In this document: piece by piece, positions 20,288 to 29,512 of the stretch
Layout of the letters: each line of letters begins with the position of its first letter
How positions within the stretch are numbered: the stretch's first letter is position 1
Assembly (NCBI GenBank): GCA_963788145.1
Contig: CAWBFQ010000002.1
Location: 124,001-188,000, forward strand
Direction of reading: 5' to 3'
Length of the DNA: 64,000 bases
Source of the DNA: UTCFX2 sp963788145
Lineage (GTDB): Bacteria > Chloroflexota > Anaerolineae > Anaerolineales > UBA4823
Position numbers and translations under genes: made by a program
The notes under the pieces: generated by a model
The model's input: the letters and a program-made list of their open reading frames with translations, nothing else
Database searches by the model: none
Told to the model about the DNA's origin: nothing

Positions 20288-21150
20288 TCAGCCTAACGAT
20301 GATATTTCGCCGCCTTTCAAAAACGCATCAATCTGCTTACTAAACCCAATTAGGGCATGCCCATAATCTGGAAGCAAATGTGCGTTTAATTGAGGTAGCA
20401 AGGTTTCCATTCTTCGAATGGATTTTTTAGAATGCAACAGCGCGTCTTTCTTGCCAGCGATGAATAATACCGGCATTGTCAGGCTCTTGAGTTCCTCATC
20501 CGAAAAGATCGGAATCGACTCCATGCGCGGACGGAACTGGTCGGCAATCAACAGAGAGTATTTAACCGCCTCCGGGTGAATTTGCTGGCCGCTGTAAACT
20601 GTGCGGATCATTTGTTCGCGGCCCCAATTTCCAAATGGCAAGAGAACCATAGCCAGAAGAGGAATCCCATCCTCTGTGGCCCGACGCCGGCCGGACAGAG
20701 TAAAACCAGTTTATCGATCCTTTCCGAGTAAGCGCTGGCAAATCTTAATCGCCAACCATCCTCCCAGCGAAATCCCGACCAGGCTGGCTCTTCCGATTTC
20801 CAACCGATCGAAAACCTCACTCATCCAGGTCGCATATGCCGGGCTCTTTAACTCCGGCGCGCTGCGGCGCTCTTGCCTGGTTCACCCGGAATATCGAGCG
20901 CATAAACCCGAAAGGACTGGCTGTATTCGCTTACATCCCCAACCCACATGGTTGCGTTGGCGCTGGACCCATGCAGCAGGACCAGCACTGGATTGCCCTT
21001 ATCCCCACACGCAATGATATGCGTATCACCCAGGCTTGTTGGAACATGCAGCGATTCATATGGCACAGGCCAGCGATCCAGAACTGAATCGTAATAAGAT
21101 AAAATCGCTGCCTTTCCCATTGCGGATTTAAATATCTGTTCAGTATTCAT
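20288..21150 (-). CDS. Alpha/beta hydrolase (three frameshifts)
   Basis: The coding signal jumps frame three times. The N-terminal piece (oxyanion loop LLHGSSANATMW, then ALDIPGEPGKS) runs to about 20860; a middle piece contains the nucleophile elbow GISLGGW; a further piece starts with FASAYSERIDKLVLLCPAG (junction near 20740); the C-terminal piece (junction near 20685) has the acid region IAGKKDALLH and the catalytic His in DYGHAL. All catalytic elements of a serine alpha/beta hydrolase survive, so either read errors or recent decay are possible. Third gene of a padR operon, 54 bp after the DUF4180 gene. The substrate is unknown. Confidence 0.75.
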
Positions 21151-21204
21151 CGCATCTCCATCATCTGCTCTTTATCCAGCGGATATTCTTATACGTACAT
21201 ATGA

Positions 21205-21564
21205 TCACTCACATAGCCAGTCTTCTGCCCGCCCACGATCCGTAAAAACACGGAAATTGTTGCCGCGATTGGTCTCCAGGACCATCTCATGAAACTTGCC
21301 CCGGTTGATCTTATCCGCTGAGACGACTGCCGCCAGGCGCAGGCGATAATTTGCAAATTTGAGCAGGATAGCCCCAGCGAAACCGCTGCTAAGATCATAA
21401 AATGCATCCGGCAGGTTTTCAGCATGGATTAAGAGAGCGCCAGCGCCATACTCGCCGCATAGCGCAACCCAATCCAACGCATCGGCTTCACTGGCGATCA
21501 GATTGCCCGCGGGGAAACATTCCACCCATTTTTGATTATGTCCTTGAACAACTTTGTAATTCAC
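21205..21564 (-). CDS. DUF4180 domain protein
   Basis: 119 residues matching the DUF4180 pattern: an LCGEYGAGALLIHAENLP-like segment, FYDLSSGFAG, a central FANYRLRLA strand and a C-terminal FRVFTDRGRAEDWL. No catalytic residues are known for the family. It starts 21 bp after padR, and padR-DUF4180 neighbours occur in other bacteria, suggesting it belongs to the PadR response. Confidence 0.8.
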   Translation of the reverse strand: MNYKVVQGHNQKWVECFPAGNLIASEADALDWVALCGEYGAGALLIHAENLPDAFYDLSSGFAGAILLKFANYRLRLAAVVSADKINRGKFHEMVLETNRGNNFRVFTDRGRAEDWLCE

Positions 21565-21585
21565 TTTCTTCGCCTCCGCGCCATC

Positions 21586-22125
21586 TTATTCGTTTTCAAT
21601 CAACACTGCTCGTAACTTTTGTAGCCACGCCAGCTCATTCTCATAAAATGAGATCAGGTTCTCTGCAATCATCTCGGCCAATCTGGCTCCAAGCAAATGG
21701 CCCGTGCTCTTCAGAAAAGCCCGGCGGCTCTTTTCTTTCTCCATCAGCAGTTGCACCCGAACATCCTCTACATAACGGTCAAGTAGCGCCATCCTATCAA
21801 CCGGATCCAATATATCCAGCCAGGCCACCCGGATCAAGAAATTGCTTCGCATTTCGAGTAGTTCAGGCGCAGATCCTAACCAGGATTTCAGTTCAGCCAA
21901 CCCGATCTCGGTAATCGAATATACCTTCTTGGCTGGCAGGCTGGTCTGCAATTCGACCGCATACTGCACCCACCCATCCTGGTCAAGCTGGACCAACGTA
22001 CGGTAAATCTGGTTATTATTACCGGACCAGTAAAACACCGAAGAGTCAGCAATCAACTTCTTTAAGTCATAACCAGAAAGTGGACCGCGGCTGAGAAGCC
22101 CTAAAATAGCATACTGAAATGTCAT
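21586..22125 (-). CDS. PadR-family transcriptional regulator
   Basis: 179 residues: an N-terminal winged helix (residues 1-80, with YAILGLLSRGPLSGYDLKKL and the wing region around PAKKVYSITEIG) followed by a helical Vir_act_alpha_C-type dimerisation domain. PadR proteins are usually repressors released by small molecules. First gene of an operon with DUF4180 and hydrolase genes. An inverted/direct repeat lies on its own promoter, so autoregulation is likely. Confidence 0.9.
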   Translation of the reverse strand: MTFQYAILGLLSRGPLSGYDLKKLIADSSVFYWSGNNNQIYRTLVQLDQDGWVQYAVELQTSLPAKKVYSITEIGLAELKSWLGSAPELLEMRSNFLIRVAWLDILDPVDRMALLDRYVEDVRVQLLMEKEKSRRAFLKSTGHLLGARLAEMIAENLISFYENELAWLQKLRAVLIENE

Positions 22126-22163
22126 CGATTCATCCTTCAGAATGGTTCAATTTATAATGATTA

Positions 22164-22207
22164 TTATAACATATGTTAATTATAACATATAAAAACGATT
22201 TATACAA
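22164..22207 (-). promoter_or_regulatory. padR promoter with overlapping operator-like repeats
   Basis: On the minus strand: TTGTAT (22202-22207), 17 bp, TATAAT (22179-22184). Overlapping it are the palindrome AACATATGTT (22168-22177) and two direct copies of TTATAACATAT (plus strand, 22164-22174 and 22180-22190) spaced by 16 bp. PadR proteins bind AT-rich dyads of this kind. Confidence 0.6.
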
Positions 22208-22208
22208 G

Positions 22209-22247
22209 AAAAAACCTGGCTATCCTCAGAAAGTCGGACAGCCAGGT
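22209..22247 (-). terminator. Terminator of nrdJ
   Basis: ACCTGGCT and AGCCAGGT stem with extra inner pairs (TCC/GGA), followed on the minus strand by six T residues. It ends directly before the padR promoter. Confidence 0.85.
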
Positions 22248-22305
22248 ATGCTTGATTTTAATCTCAAGAAGGACAGTGTTCGATCAGCTCATCCCATGGT
22301 TCAAA

Positions 22306-24957
22306 TCAACACTCACTATATCCACAGGCATAACATTTGCGGCAGCCTTCCTCATTCACCACCGCCGCCTGACCACATTCCGGACAAAGATCCCCAATCC
22401 GTTCGGCGGATTGTTCAACGCCTAACCCATTTTCAATGGGATTCTCCAAAGAATGTTCTTTTTCCGCCGGATGTTCCATATCCGCCGCCATTTCGTTGAG
22501 TAAATGGTACCCGTTGCCCCCGGAATACGTTTCTGCAGCCCCCCCCTCTTCTACCTGCTCGTATGTGTTCTCCAAATACTCAGCCAGCGATCGCGCCACC
22601 CCGTCTGGTAGAGACCTGACCCGGTTTGGGCCAAACCCCAGTGACCGTCCGCCTCCGATCCCATTTAATTGGCGCCAGACCTCTTTCAACCGCTCGCGCG
22701 GAGCAACCGGTGAAGCCAGCCGCAGGATATATGAAATCAAGCGCCCAATTGCTTCAGAAACCGCGGCGGTATCTGAGCCGGCTTTGGCAGTATTAATGAA
22801 AACCTCAAACGGCTGCCTGCCGCCATTTTCGTTAATTGTAATAAAAGCCTTTCCCAGCGGCGTATCAACGCTGAATGTATAACCGGACAACCTGCCTGGG
22901 CGCGGTTTTTTCTTGTCATGCCAAAGTGATATTTGGGCCGCATCTGTCATCGCCGCCGAAATCGTAGAGGCTTCCTTCTGTCTGGCAGTTGCCTTGGTCT
23001 CTAAAACCACTTTTTGACGAGAGCCGGTCACATAAACCGTAATCCCTTTACACCCCAACTCCCAGGCAAGCTTGTAGGCAAGGGCTACATCTTCTTCATT
23101 GGCGTTCTCTGGGAAATTGATCGTCTTGCTCAGGCTGTTATCTACAAAAGCCTGTAAAGCCGCCTGCATACGCACATGCTCATCGGCGCGGATGTCCTGT
23201 GAAACCACAAATACTTCGCGTAGTTCTTCCGGCACATCCTGTATTCCCTGACAGCTGCCTTGCTCCATCACATGATCGACAATTTGCTTACGGTTTGCTT
23301 CATCCAACCCGGCTTCGATTAATCGCTCCTCAAACAACGGGCTGGCATAGCCAAGCTGCAAATCTCGACCGTTATCATTCACATGCCGAACGTAAGCAAG
23401 AGCAAAGACCGGTTCACAGCCATAGCCCTCACAACCAGCCACCGTAGCGATGGTTCCGGTCGGTGCAATCGTGGTTTGAGCCGCGTTGCGGATGCCATAT
23501 TGACGTATCCCAATCAGAATTTCATCCCAGTCTATGCTCGGCCGGTTCCAATCTCGCGTGTAAGGCTGGAGCGGTTTCGGCGGCTCCCAGAGCAGTTTAT
23601 TCGGATCATAGATGCTGTCTGAAATTGCAGGAAATGCCCCGCGCTTCTGCGCAAGCTCAATGCTTGTCTTCATCGAGTGAAAACGGATGAATTCCATCAG
23701 TTGAGCTGCAAATTCCTGACCCTGTTCAGAGCCATAACGTACACCAGCATGATACATTAAATCCCCCAATCCCATCAATCCCAAACCGATCCGGCGCGAC
23801 CTGTGGGCAGCTTCGGACAGCTGTGGAACTGCCGGGACATATGCATTGGATTCGATGATGTCATCCAGAAAAATCGTCGAAAGTTCCACGCTGTGTTGCA
23901 GCTTTTCCCAATCGATCGAACCATCCGAGCCAAAATGTTGAGCTAAGTTGACTGAACCCAGGCAGCAATTCTCATAAGGTCCCAGGAATTGCTCTCCACA
24001 GGGATTGGTCGCCTCAAGTTGGTAGAGATGGGGCACCGGATTTGAACGATTGGAAGCATCTAAAAAGAGCACCCCCGGTTCCCCATTATGGTGTGCCTGG
24101 CAAACAATCATATCGAACAATTCGCGTGCTGGCACAGTTCTGAAAACCTTAATCGGGACACTTGCGGCTTCCGCCTGATCAATCGTTCCGCGAAATCCTT
24201 TGTAAGCATTGCTATTTACATCTGGAAAGCGCAGGTCCCAATCAGCATCATCCAATACCGCCTGCATGAATTTATCTGTAATTCCAACAGAGATATTGAA
24301 GTTCGTGATCGCATTTTCGTCCGTTTTGCAGGTGATGAACTCCTCAATATCGGGATGGTCCACTCGCAAAACTGCCATGTTTGCCCCGCGCCGGGTGCCT
24401 CCTTGAGCGATCTCGCCAAATGCCTTATCGTAAACACGCAAGAAGCCAACCGGTCCGGTGGCTTGCCCAGCCGAAGATTTTACCAATGCCCCTTTTGGGC
24501 GCAGATGGGAAAAAGAAAAACCATTCCCACCGCCGGTTTGTTGAATCAAAGCCGCATCTCGCAGAGTCTGAAAGATACCGGCTGAGTCCCGACCCATATC
24601 ATCGCTGATCGGCAGCACAAAACACGCCGCCAGTTGCCCTAGGGGTGTACCTGCACCGGTAAATGTCGGTGAGTTTGGAAAGAACCGCTTGGACGTGAGC
24701 AAATCATAGAATTGAGCGGCGCGTTCCATCACATCTTCGTTCCATAGTTTTTCACTTACCGCTACATGATACGCAACCCTCCAGAACATCCCCTCAACGC
24801 TTTCTGCTGGCTCGCCATTCTTTCCACGGCGGACGTATCTGCGGATTAATACCTGGCGGGCGTTTTCAGTGAGATCGGCTTGCGCCAAACCCGCCGGAAG
24901 AGGAGGAGTGGGGAGCAAGCCGTTTTCTGGTTTTAAAATTACATTTTCGATCACCAT
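22306..24957 (-). CDS. nrdJ: Adenosylcobalamin-dependent ribonucleotide reductase (class II)
   Basis: An 883-residue enzyme that makes deoxyribonucleotides from ribonucleotides using a B12-generated thiyl radical, working with or without oxygen. Visible motifs are NPCGE with the active-site cysteine, ENCCLGSVNL, the APTGTIATVAG nucleotide loop, an N-terminal LTENARQVLIRRYVRR segment, and a C-terminal Cys-rich tail (CPEC, CRKC, CGYSEC) that recycles the active-site disulfide. I choose the ATG at 24957 because GGAGGAATT precedes it; an in-frame extension to 25068 would overlap nrdR and looks non-coding. It follows nrdR by 82 bp and is probably co-transcribed and NrdR-controlled. Confidence 0.95.
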   Translation of the reverse strand: MVIENVILKPENGLLPTPPLPAGLAQADLTENARQVLIRRYVRRGKNGEPAESVEGMFWRVAYHVAVSEKLWNEDVMERAAQFYDLLTSKRFFPNSPTFTGAGTPLGQLAACFVLPISDDMGRDSAGIFQTLRDAALIQQTGGGNGFSFSHLRPKGALVKSSAGQATGPVGFLRVYDKAFGEIAQGGTRRGANMAVLRVDHPDIEEFITCKTDENAITNFNISVGITDKFMQAVLDDADWDLRFPDVNSNAYKGFRGTIDQAEAASVPIKVFRTVPARELFDMIVCQAHHNGEPGVLFLDASNRSNPVPHLYQLEATNPCGEQFLGPYENCCLGSVNLAQHFGSDGSIDWEKLQHSVELSTIFLDDIIESNAYVPAVPQLSEAAHRSRRIGLGLMGLGDLMYHAGVRYGSEQGQEFAAQLMEFIRFHSMKTSIELAQKRGAFPAISDSIYDPNKLLWEPPKPLQPYTRDWNRPSIDWDEILIGIRQYGIRNAAQTTIAPTGTIATVAGCEGYGCEPVFALAYVRHVNDNGRDLQLGYASPLFEERLIEAGLDEANRKQIVDHVMEQGSCQGIQDVPEELREVFVVSQDIRADEHVRMQAALQAFVDNSLSKTINFPENANEEDVALAYKLAWELGCKGITVYVTGSRQKVVLETKATARQKEASTISAAMTDAAQISLWHDKKKPRPGRLSGYTFSVDTPLGKAFITINENGGRQPFEVFINTAKAGSDTAAVSEAIGRLISYILRLASPVAPRERLKEVWRQLNGIGGGRSLGFGPNRVRSLPDGVARSLAEYLENTYEQVEEGGAAETYSGGNGYHLLNEMAADMEHPAEKEHSLENPIENGLGVEQSAERIGDLCPECGQAAVVNEEGCRKCYACGYSEC

Positions 24958-25039
24958 TTCAATTCCTCCATCACATTCAAGACACTGGTAAATGACACGG
25001 ACCAACCCCCTGGAATTGTTGATTGGAATAAAATTGGAT

Positions 25040-25489
25040 TTAACTCTCAAGCAAGCGGTCGATTTCACCGCGAATAGATTTCAAATCATCCAACCCCAAA
25101 TAGACAATGGCATAACGAATATAAGCAATAAGATCCAATTCTTTAAGACCAGCGATAACCATATCACCTACCACTCGGGAAGAAACTTCTGCTCGCCCCA
25201 TCGCTTGCAGGGTCGATTCGATCTCACCCACCAATCGCTCGATATCCGCAGCCGAGACCGGACGTTTCGCACAGGAGATGCGTATGCCCCGAATCAGCTT
25301 TTCGCGATCAAACTCTTCCCGTGTACCATCTTGTTTGAAAATGAGTGGAGTCGCCAGGATCGGTCGCTCATAAGTGCTGAAGCGTTGCCTGCAATTTACA
25401 CATTCCCTCCGGCGGCGTACACCCCCGCGCAAGTCATGCGAAGTATCGATGACCCTGGAACTCAGATGTTTACAATAAGGACAGCGCAT
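25040..25489 (-). CDS. nrdR: Transcriptional repressor NrdR
   Basis: 149 residues: an N-terminal zinc ribbon (CPYC ... CVNC) and an ATP-cone domain (about 49-139, starting ILATPLIFKQDGTREEFDREK). It senses ATP/dATP and represses ribonucleotide reductase genes. Located directly before nrdJ on the same strand, as expected. Confidence 0.95.
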   Translation of the reverse strand: MRCPYCKHLSSRVIDTSHDLRGGVRRRRECVNCRQRFSTYERPILATPLIFKQDGTREEFDREKLIRGIRISCAKRPVSAADIERLVGEIESTLQAMGRAEVSSRVVGDMVIAGLKELDLIAYIRYAIVYLGLDDLKSIRGEIDRLLES

Positions 25490-25525
25490 ACAACCCCTTT
25501 GAAAAAACTAGAACAAATGTAACCG

Positions 25526-25569
25526 CCATAGATGGGGGCTTGACCGACATTAACCCATAGATATAGGCG
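25526..25569 (-). promoter_or_regulatory. Candidate NrdR-box pair upstream of nrdR
   Basis: Two copies of CCATAGAT (25526-25533 and 25555-25562) lie 29 bp apart. The second extends to CATAGATATAGG, which resembles the core of an NrdR box. NrdR sites usually come as pairs about three helical turns apart. The match to the consensus is partial. Confidence 0.3.
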
Positions 25570-25952
25570 AGTAGAGAAGCATTTTAGCATAACCAGAAAG
25601 AACTGGCAAGGGAATCTAAATGATCTTAACATTAGAAAGCGAATTCAACAGAAACCGGTCGGCAATGAAATCCCCGTTGAATCAACCGATTTTTTCCAGG
25701 TTTTGCCCAGGCGGGCAAGGCCTGACGCCTGTCGCGCCTGGGCCTTGCCCGTTGCCGCCTGCCGCCCCCTGCGAAGGCAATTTGGGGGCAGATAGAGCCA
25801 GCCTCTATCAACAGACGGGAGAAGCTGGATTACCGGGAGGAGGATTCCGGTAATCTGGCAATTGTTCCAGTAATTTCTCATGGTCCGTTATCGACGACCA
25901 CACAATGTGGACGATGTCGATCAGATGATCTACCAATTGTACTCAAACCGAT
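25570..25952. other. Gene-free region with two perfect hairpins
   Basis: No credible gene. It contains GGGCAAGGCC/GGCCTTGCCC (25713-25722 and 25741-25750) and GATTACCGG/CCGGTAATC (25828-25836 and 25847-25855), both perfect inverted repeats. The region lies between the ftsZ stop and the nrdR promoter. Neither hairpin has a T-tract, so they are not standard terminators. Confidence 0.6.
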
Positions 25953-27092
25953 CTATCGATTTCGATTGCGCAAAAAGGTCGGGATATCCAGATCTTCCGT
26001 ATTGAAGGAACGAGGCTGAAATTCTCGCGGTGCAGGTCTAGAAGGCTGTTGTTGCACCGGAGCAGATTCGTTCTCGAGATTTCTGCGCGGTTCGCTGATC
26101 GGGGCTTCAACAATCCGGCGAGGCATTCCTGTTCGTTCAAAACCGGTTGCGATCACCGTGATCCGCACCTGGTCTTTCATATTTGGATCAATCACTGCGC
26201 CAAAGATCAGGTTCACCTCGGGATGAGCAGTTTCCTTGATGATCGCGGCTGCCTGGTTGACATCGAACAGAGTCAGATCAGACCCGCCTGTAACGTTAAA
26301 CAGAATCCCGCGCGCCCCATCAATCGTGATATCCAACAATTGGCTTGAAATTGCCTGTTCTGCTGCGATCCGGGCCGCATCTTCTCCCTTAGCCATTCCA
26401 ACCGCCATCAGTGCAGCGCCGCCTTCAGACATAATGGTGCGTACATCGGCAAAATCCAGGTTGATTAATCCGGGGATCGTGATCAGCTCCGAAATCCCTT
26501 GCACACCCTGGCGCAGTACGTCGTCCGCCATGCGAAATGCCTGTTGCAGATTTGCCCGTTTATCAACAATTTGGAGCAAACGGTCGTTCGGGATCACAAT
26601 CAACGTATCTGCCTGCTCTTTCAACCGCCCAATTCCCATCTCTGCTGATTGAATGCGCCGCGACCCCTCAAAAGTGAATGGACGGGTGACAACGCCAATC
26701 GTCAGCGCTCCAACTTCTTTGGCGATCTGGGCAACGACAGGCGCGCCTCCTGTCCCTGTCCCACCTCCCATACCGGCAGTGATGAAGACCATATCAGAGC
26801 CTTTTAAGACACTGTATAGTTCCTCCGCCGATTCTTCAGTGGATTTCAGTCCAACCTCCGGATCACCTCCGGAGCCTAATCCGCGGGTGAGTTTTTCACC
26901 AACCCGCACCCGGATCGAGGCTTTTGAGAGCATCAGGGCTTGAGCGTCTGTGTTGACCGCAACAAAGTCCACGCCCTGTAATCCCTCATCAATCATGCGG
27001 TCAACTGCGTTGCAGCCGCCGCCGCCAACACCGACTACTTTGATCCGAGCGAATGATTCGATCTGATTGGGTGTATTGCTCATATTCGACAT
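25953..27092 (-). CDS. ftsZ: Cell division protein FtsZ
   Basis: A 379-residue tubulin-like GTPase that forms the division ring. The tubulin signature GGGTGTGGAP and the N-terminal G1 motif GVGGGGCNAV are present. The C-terminal tail is short and Pro/Arg-rich and ends with a conserved-type peptide (DLDIPTFLRNRNR) for FtsA/SepF binding. The ATG at 27092 is preceded by GAGGAGG. Last gene of the dcw cluster, 78 bp after ftsA. Confidence 0.98.
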   Translation of the reverse strand: MSNMSNTPNQIESFARIKVVGVGGGGCNAVDRMIDEGLQGVDFVAVNTDAQALMLSKASIRVRVGEKLTRGLGSGGDPEVGLKSTEESAEELYSVLKGSDMVFITAGMGGGTGTGGAPVVAQIAKEVGALTIGVVTRPFTFEGSRRIQSAEMGIGRLKEQADTLIVIPNDRLLQIVDKRANLQQAFRMADDVLRQGVQGISELITIPGLINLDFADVRTIMSEGGAALMAVGMAKGEDAARIAAEQAISSQLLDITIDGARGILFNVTGGSDLTLFDVNQAAAIIKETAHPEVNLIFGAVIDPNMKDQVRITVIATGFERTGMPRRIVEAPISEPRRNLENESAPVQQQPSRPAPREFQPRSFNTEDLDIPTFLRNRNR

Positions 27093-27170
27093 GACTTCCT
27101 CCTCGTTCTGATTGTATTCACCTGTGTATGTATTGGTGCGAACATATTTTCCGCTCATTGATATATCCCA

Positions 27171-28418
27171 TCAAGGTAATAACCGTCGTAACCATTCTTT
27201 TACTCGCTCCCAATTGAGACGAGAGCCAGACTTTCCACGCCCCCCACGTGATCGCCGAATGAGGCCTTCAGGGGCGTATTCATTCATAAGCATCCCCCAG
27301 GATAGCAACCCGACACTGGTAGAAAATGCTGGCGACTCCAATTTGTCCGTCATCCCGACCAGTTTCTCCGGTTGGGCAACTCTAACAGGAACCCCCAACA
27401 CCTCGCTTGCAACCGATCGAATCCCTGGCAAAGCGCTTACACCCCCGGTTAACACCATCCCAGCCGGCAGCAGCCCATCATAACCGGATCGCTTGATCTC
27501 CTGAACCACCAACCCAAAGATTTCCTCCACTCTGGCATGAACGATCTGCACCAGTTCCTGGTGGCTGGATTGCACTACATCCTGATCGCCAAATGGACGC
27601 AGATTGAAATATTGCTGTGGATCAATTTCATCAGGATTGGCATGCCCATGTTGGAGTTTTATCTCCTCTGCCTGGGTATTTGGAAGATGCAGCACCTGAG
27701 CAATATCTGAAGTGATATGGTTACCACCAATCGCCAGGACTGCTGTATGCCACACATCCCCATCCACATAAATAGCCAGGTCTGTGGTGCCGCCGCCAAC
27801 ATCACAAACGATCACGCCCATCTGACGCTCTGCCTCGGTCAGCACAACCTCAGCCGAAGCCAGTGGGTTAAGCACAAATTGAGATACTTCTACACCAGCC
27901 GCAGCCACGCATTGGCGCAGGTTTTCTACGCTCGCGGCAGCCGCTGTGATGATGTGCGTCTCGACCTCTAAGCGATATCCATGCATCCCAAGCGGGGTGC
28001 GGATGCCTTCCTGCCCATCCACATTGAAACCGCGCTGGATGACATGTACAATCTCGCGGTTGTGAGGAATAGCGACCGCCCTGGCTGCATCCACTGCCCT
28101 GGCAATATCATCCTGGTCGATCACCCGTCCGGCAACGCTCACCACGCCTTTGCTATTAACGGATGAAACATTCGATCCAGCCAGACTTACCAACGCAGAA
28201 AGGATCTCCACGCCTGATGTGCGTTCAGCCTTATCTACTGAACGGGCGACAGCCTGTGCGGCTGCTTCCAGGTCAACCACAACACCTTTGCGCAATCCCT
28301 GGGAAGGCTCAATCCCCACGCCCAGGATGCGCATCTGGCCTGGATTTTCCTCGCGCGCTACCAGGGTACAAATTTTGGTTGTACCGATATCGATTCCAAT
28401 TAGGATTTGATCGTCCAT
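27171..28418 (-). CDS. ftsA: Cell division protein FtsA
   Basis: A 415-residue actin-like ATPase that tethers FtsZ to the membrane. Motifs: phosphate-1 DIGTTK at the N-terminus, phosphate-2 CDVGGGTTDLAIY, adenosine motif LTGGVSALPG. The C-terminus ends in an amphipathic basic helix (NWERVKEWLRRLL) serving as membrane anchor. The ATG at 28418 has GAGGTCAGG before it. Confidence 0.97.
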   Translation of the reverse strand: MDDQILIGIDIGTTKICTLVAREENPGQMRILGVGIEPSQGLRKGVVVDLEAAAQAVARSVDKAERTSGVEILSALVSLAGSNVSSVNSKGVVSVAGRVIDQDDIARAVDAARAVAIPHNREIVHVIQRGFNVDGQEGIRTPLGMHGYRLEVETHIITAAAASVENLRQCVAAAGVEVSQFVLNPLASAEVVLTEAERQMGVIVCDVGGGTTDLAIYVDGDVWHTAVLAIGGNHITSDIAQVLHLPNTQAEEIKLQHGHANPDEIDPQQYFNLRPFGDQDVVQSSHQELVQIVHARVEEIFGLVVQEIKRSGYDGLLPAGMVLTGGVSALPGIRSVASEVLGVPVRVAQPEKLVGMTDKLESPAFSTSVGLLSWGMLMNEYAPEGLIRRSRGGRGKSGSRLNWERVKEWLRRLLP

Positions 28419-28455
28419 CGACCTGACCTCAAACAACTATTCTCATTCTTCATAC

Positions 28456-29508
28456 CTACTGCTCCAGCCGATAATACGGCGCATGCACATATTCGACGCT
28501 GATTATCGTCGGTCGGACATCTTCGGCTTTGAGCTGTTCAAATATCGCCCGATACACCTGAATTTTCATGGCGGTATCTTCTTCACCACCCATATAAACC
28601 GTCCAACCGCGCCGGTCGGTCCAACCCAGTCCATGAACAGGATCATAGATGATTTTCGATCCAGCTGGGGCTTGTTCATAAACCAACAAAATCGCCTGGA
28701 CCATTTCTGGTGAGAGCAATGGTTTTACCTGATCCTGAGGTGAAAGCTGCGGCAGCAGCACACCGGTGATCTTACTGATGGTAGCATCCCGCAGGCTTGG
28801 ATCTTCCTCGTCAGGCAATAGTATGACAGGAGGATCACCAGCAGCCTCAACGCTGGGATAAGAGCCAGATAATCCAGCGCCACGTGCCGGGAATGTGATC
28901 CCTTGGGCATCCACCAGGTAGCTTTCTCCACCTCGGACCCATGCCAATACCGGGACTCGCTCCGTGACAGTAATCCAGACCGTTCCAGGCAACTCAATCT
29001 CTACATCAGCCGCCGAAAATTCCGGAAAAGCCGTCAATAAATCTGAACGAATTGTTTGACCATCGAGCATGAAGACGGGTTTTCCAATCAATCCAAGCTC
29101 AGTGTTAACTTGATTGATATTAATTCTCCTCAGCCCACTAATTTCTGGAGCGCCCACCCGATAAGCAGGCGATTCCCAAAAGTGATACAAAACAAAGCCC
29201 AACCCTCCCAATAAGAGGATGGATATAAGCCGCCAACTCAAAACCAGGCGCGGCAAGGATGGCAGGCTCATCTCTGCTCCATGAGCTGCATCCAGGCTGA
29301 CGTTATAAAGCCTGCGGCTCTTCTTACCGCTCTCAGAAACCGGTCTGGACACACCTGCAATGGGCGTGCGCGCCATCACTGGCGGGGGGGGGGGCGCCAC
29401 TACTCGGTTTTTACGTTGTTTCGCGCTCTGTTGAGCCGTATGCGACTGGTTCAGTCTGCGACGACGGATTTCATCTGAACGCGGGTTCGTTTGTCCGGGC
29501 AGCTTCAT
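28456..29508 (-). CDS. ftsQ: Cell division protein FtsQ/DivIB
   Basis: 350 residues: a basic, Pro-rich cytoplasmic N-terminus (with a polyproline stretch encoded by a run of ten C residues), one transmembrane helix near residues 105-122, a POTRA domain (starting VGAPEISGLRRININQV) and a C-terminal beta domain. A scaffold of the divisome. The ATG at 29508 overlaps the ddl stop region, so the two genes are translationally linked. The long poly-C run is in frame and the gene is intact. Confidence 0.92.
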   Translation of the reverse strand: MKLPGQTNPRSDEIRRRRLNQSHTAQQSAKQRKNRVVAPPPPPVMARTPIAGVSRPVSESGKKSRRLYNVSLDAAHGAEMSLPSLPRLVLSWRLISILLLGGLGFVLYHFWESPAYRVGAPEISGLRRININQVNTELGLIGKPVFMLDGQTIRSDLLTAFPEFSAADVEIELPGTVWITVTERVPVLAWVRGGESYLVDAQGITFPARGAGLSGSYPSVEAAGDPPVILLPDEEDPSLRDATISKITGVLLPQLSPQDQVKPLLSPEMVQAILLVYEQAPAGSKIIYDPVHGLGWTDRRGWTVYMGGEEDTAMKIQVYRAIFEQLKAEDVRPTIISVEYVHAPYYRLEQ

Positions 29509-29512
29509 AGAA

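Noticed and set aside
20288..21150. Hydrolase as a true pseudogene
   Set aside because: Three breaks are suggestive, but all catalytic motifs are kept and the window has many indels in essential genes; kept as a gene with doubt.
22306..25068. Longer nrdJ with start at 25068
   Set aside because: It would overlap nrdR by 29 nt and add a segment unlike the family; GGAGGAATT marks the ATG at 24957.
25713..25750. GC-rich inverted repeats as insertion-sequence ends
   Set aside because: No transposase frame or target duplication between or around them.
29380..29395. Run of ten G residues as a phase-variation tract in ftsQ
   Set aside because: The run encodes a polyproline stretch in a long intact frame; a single sequence gives no sign of length variation.
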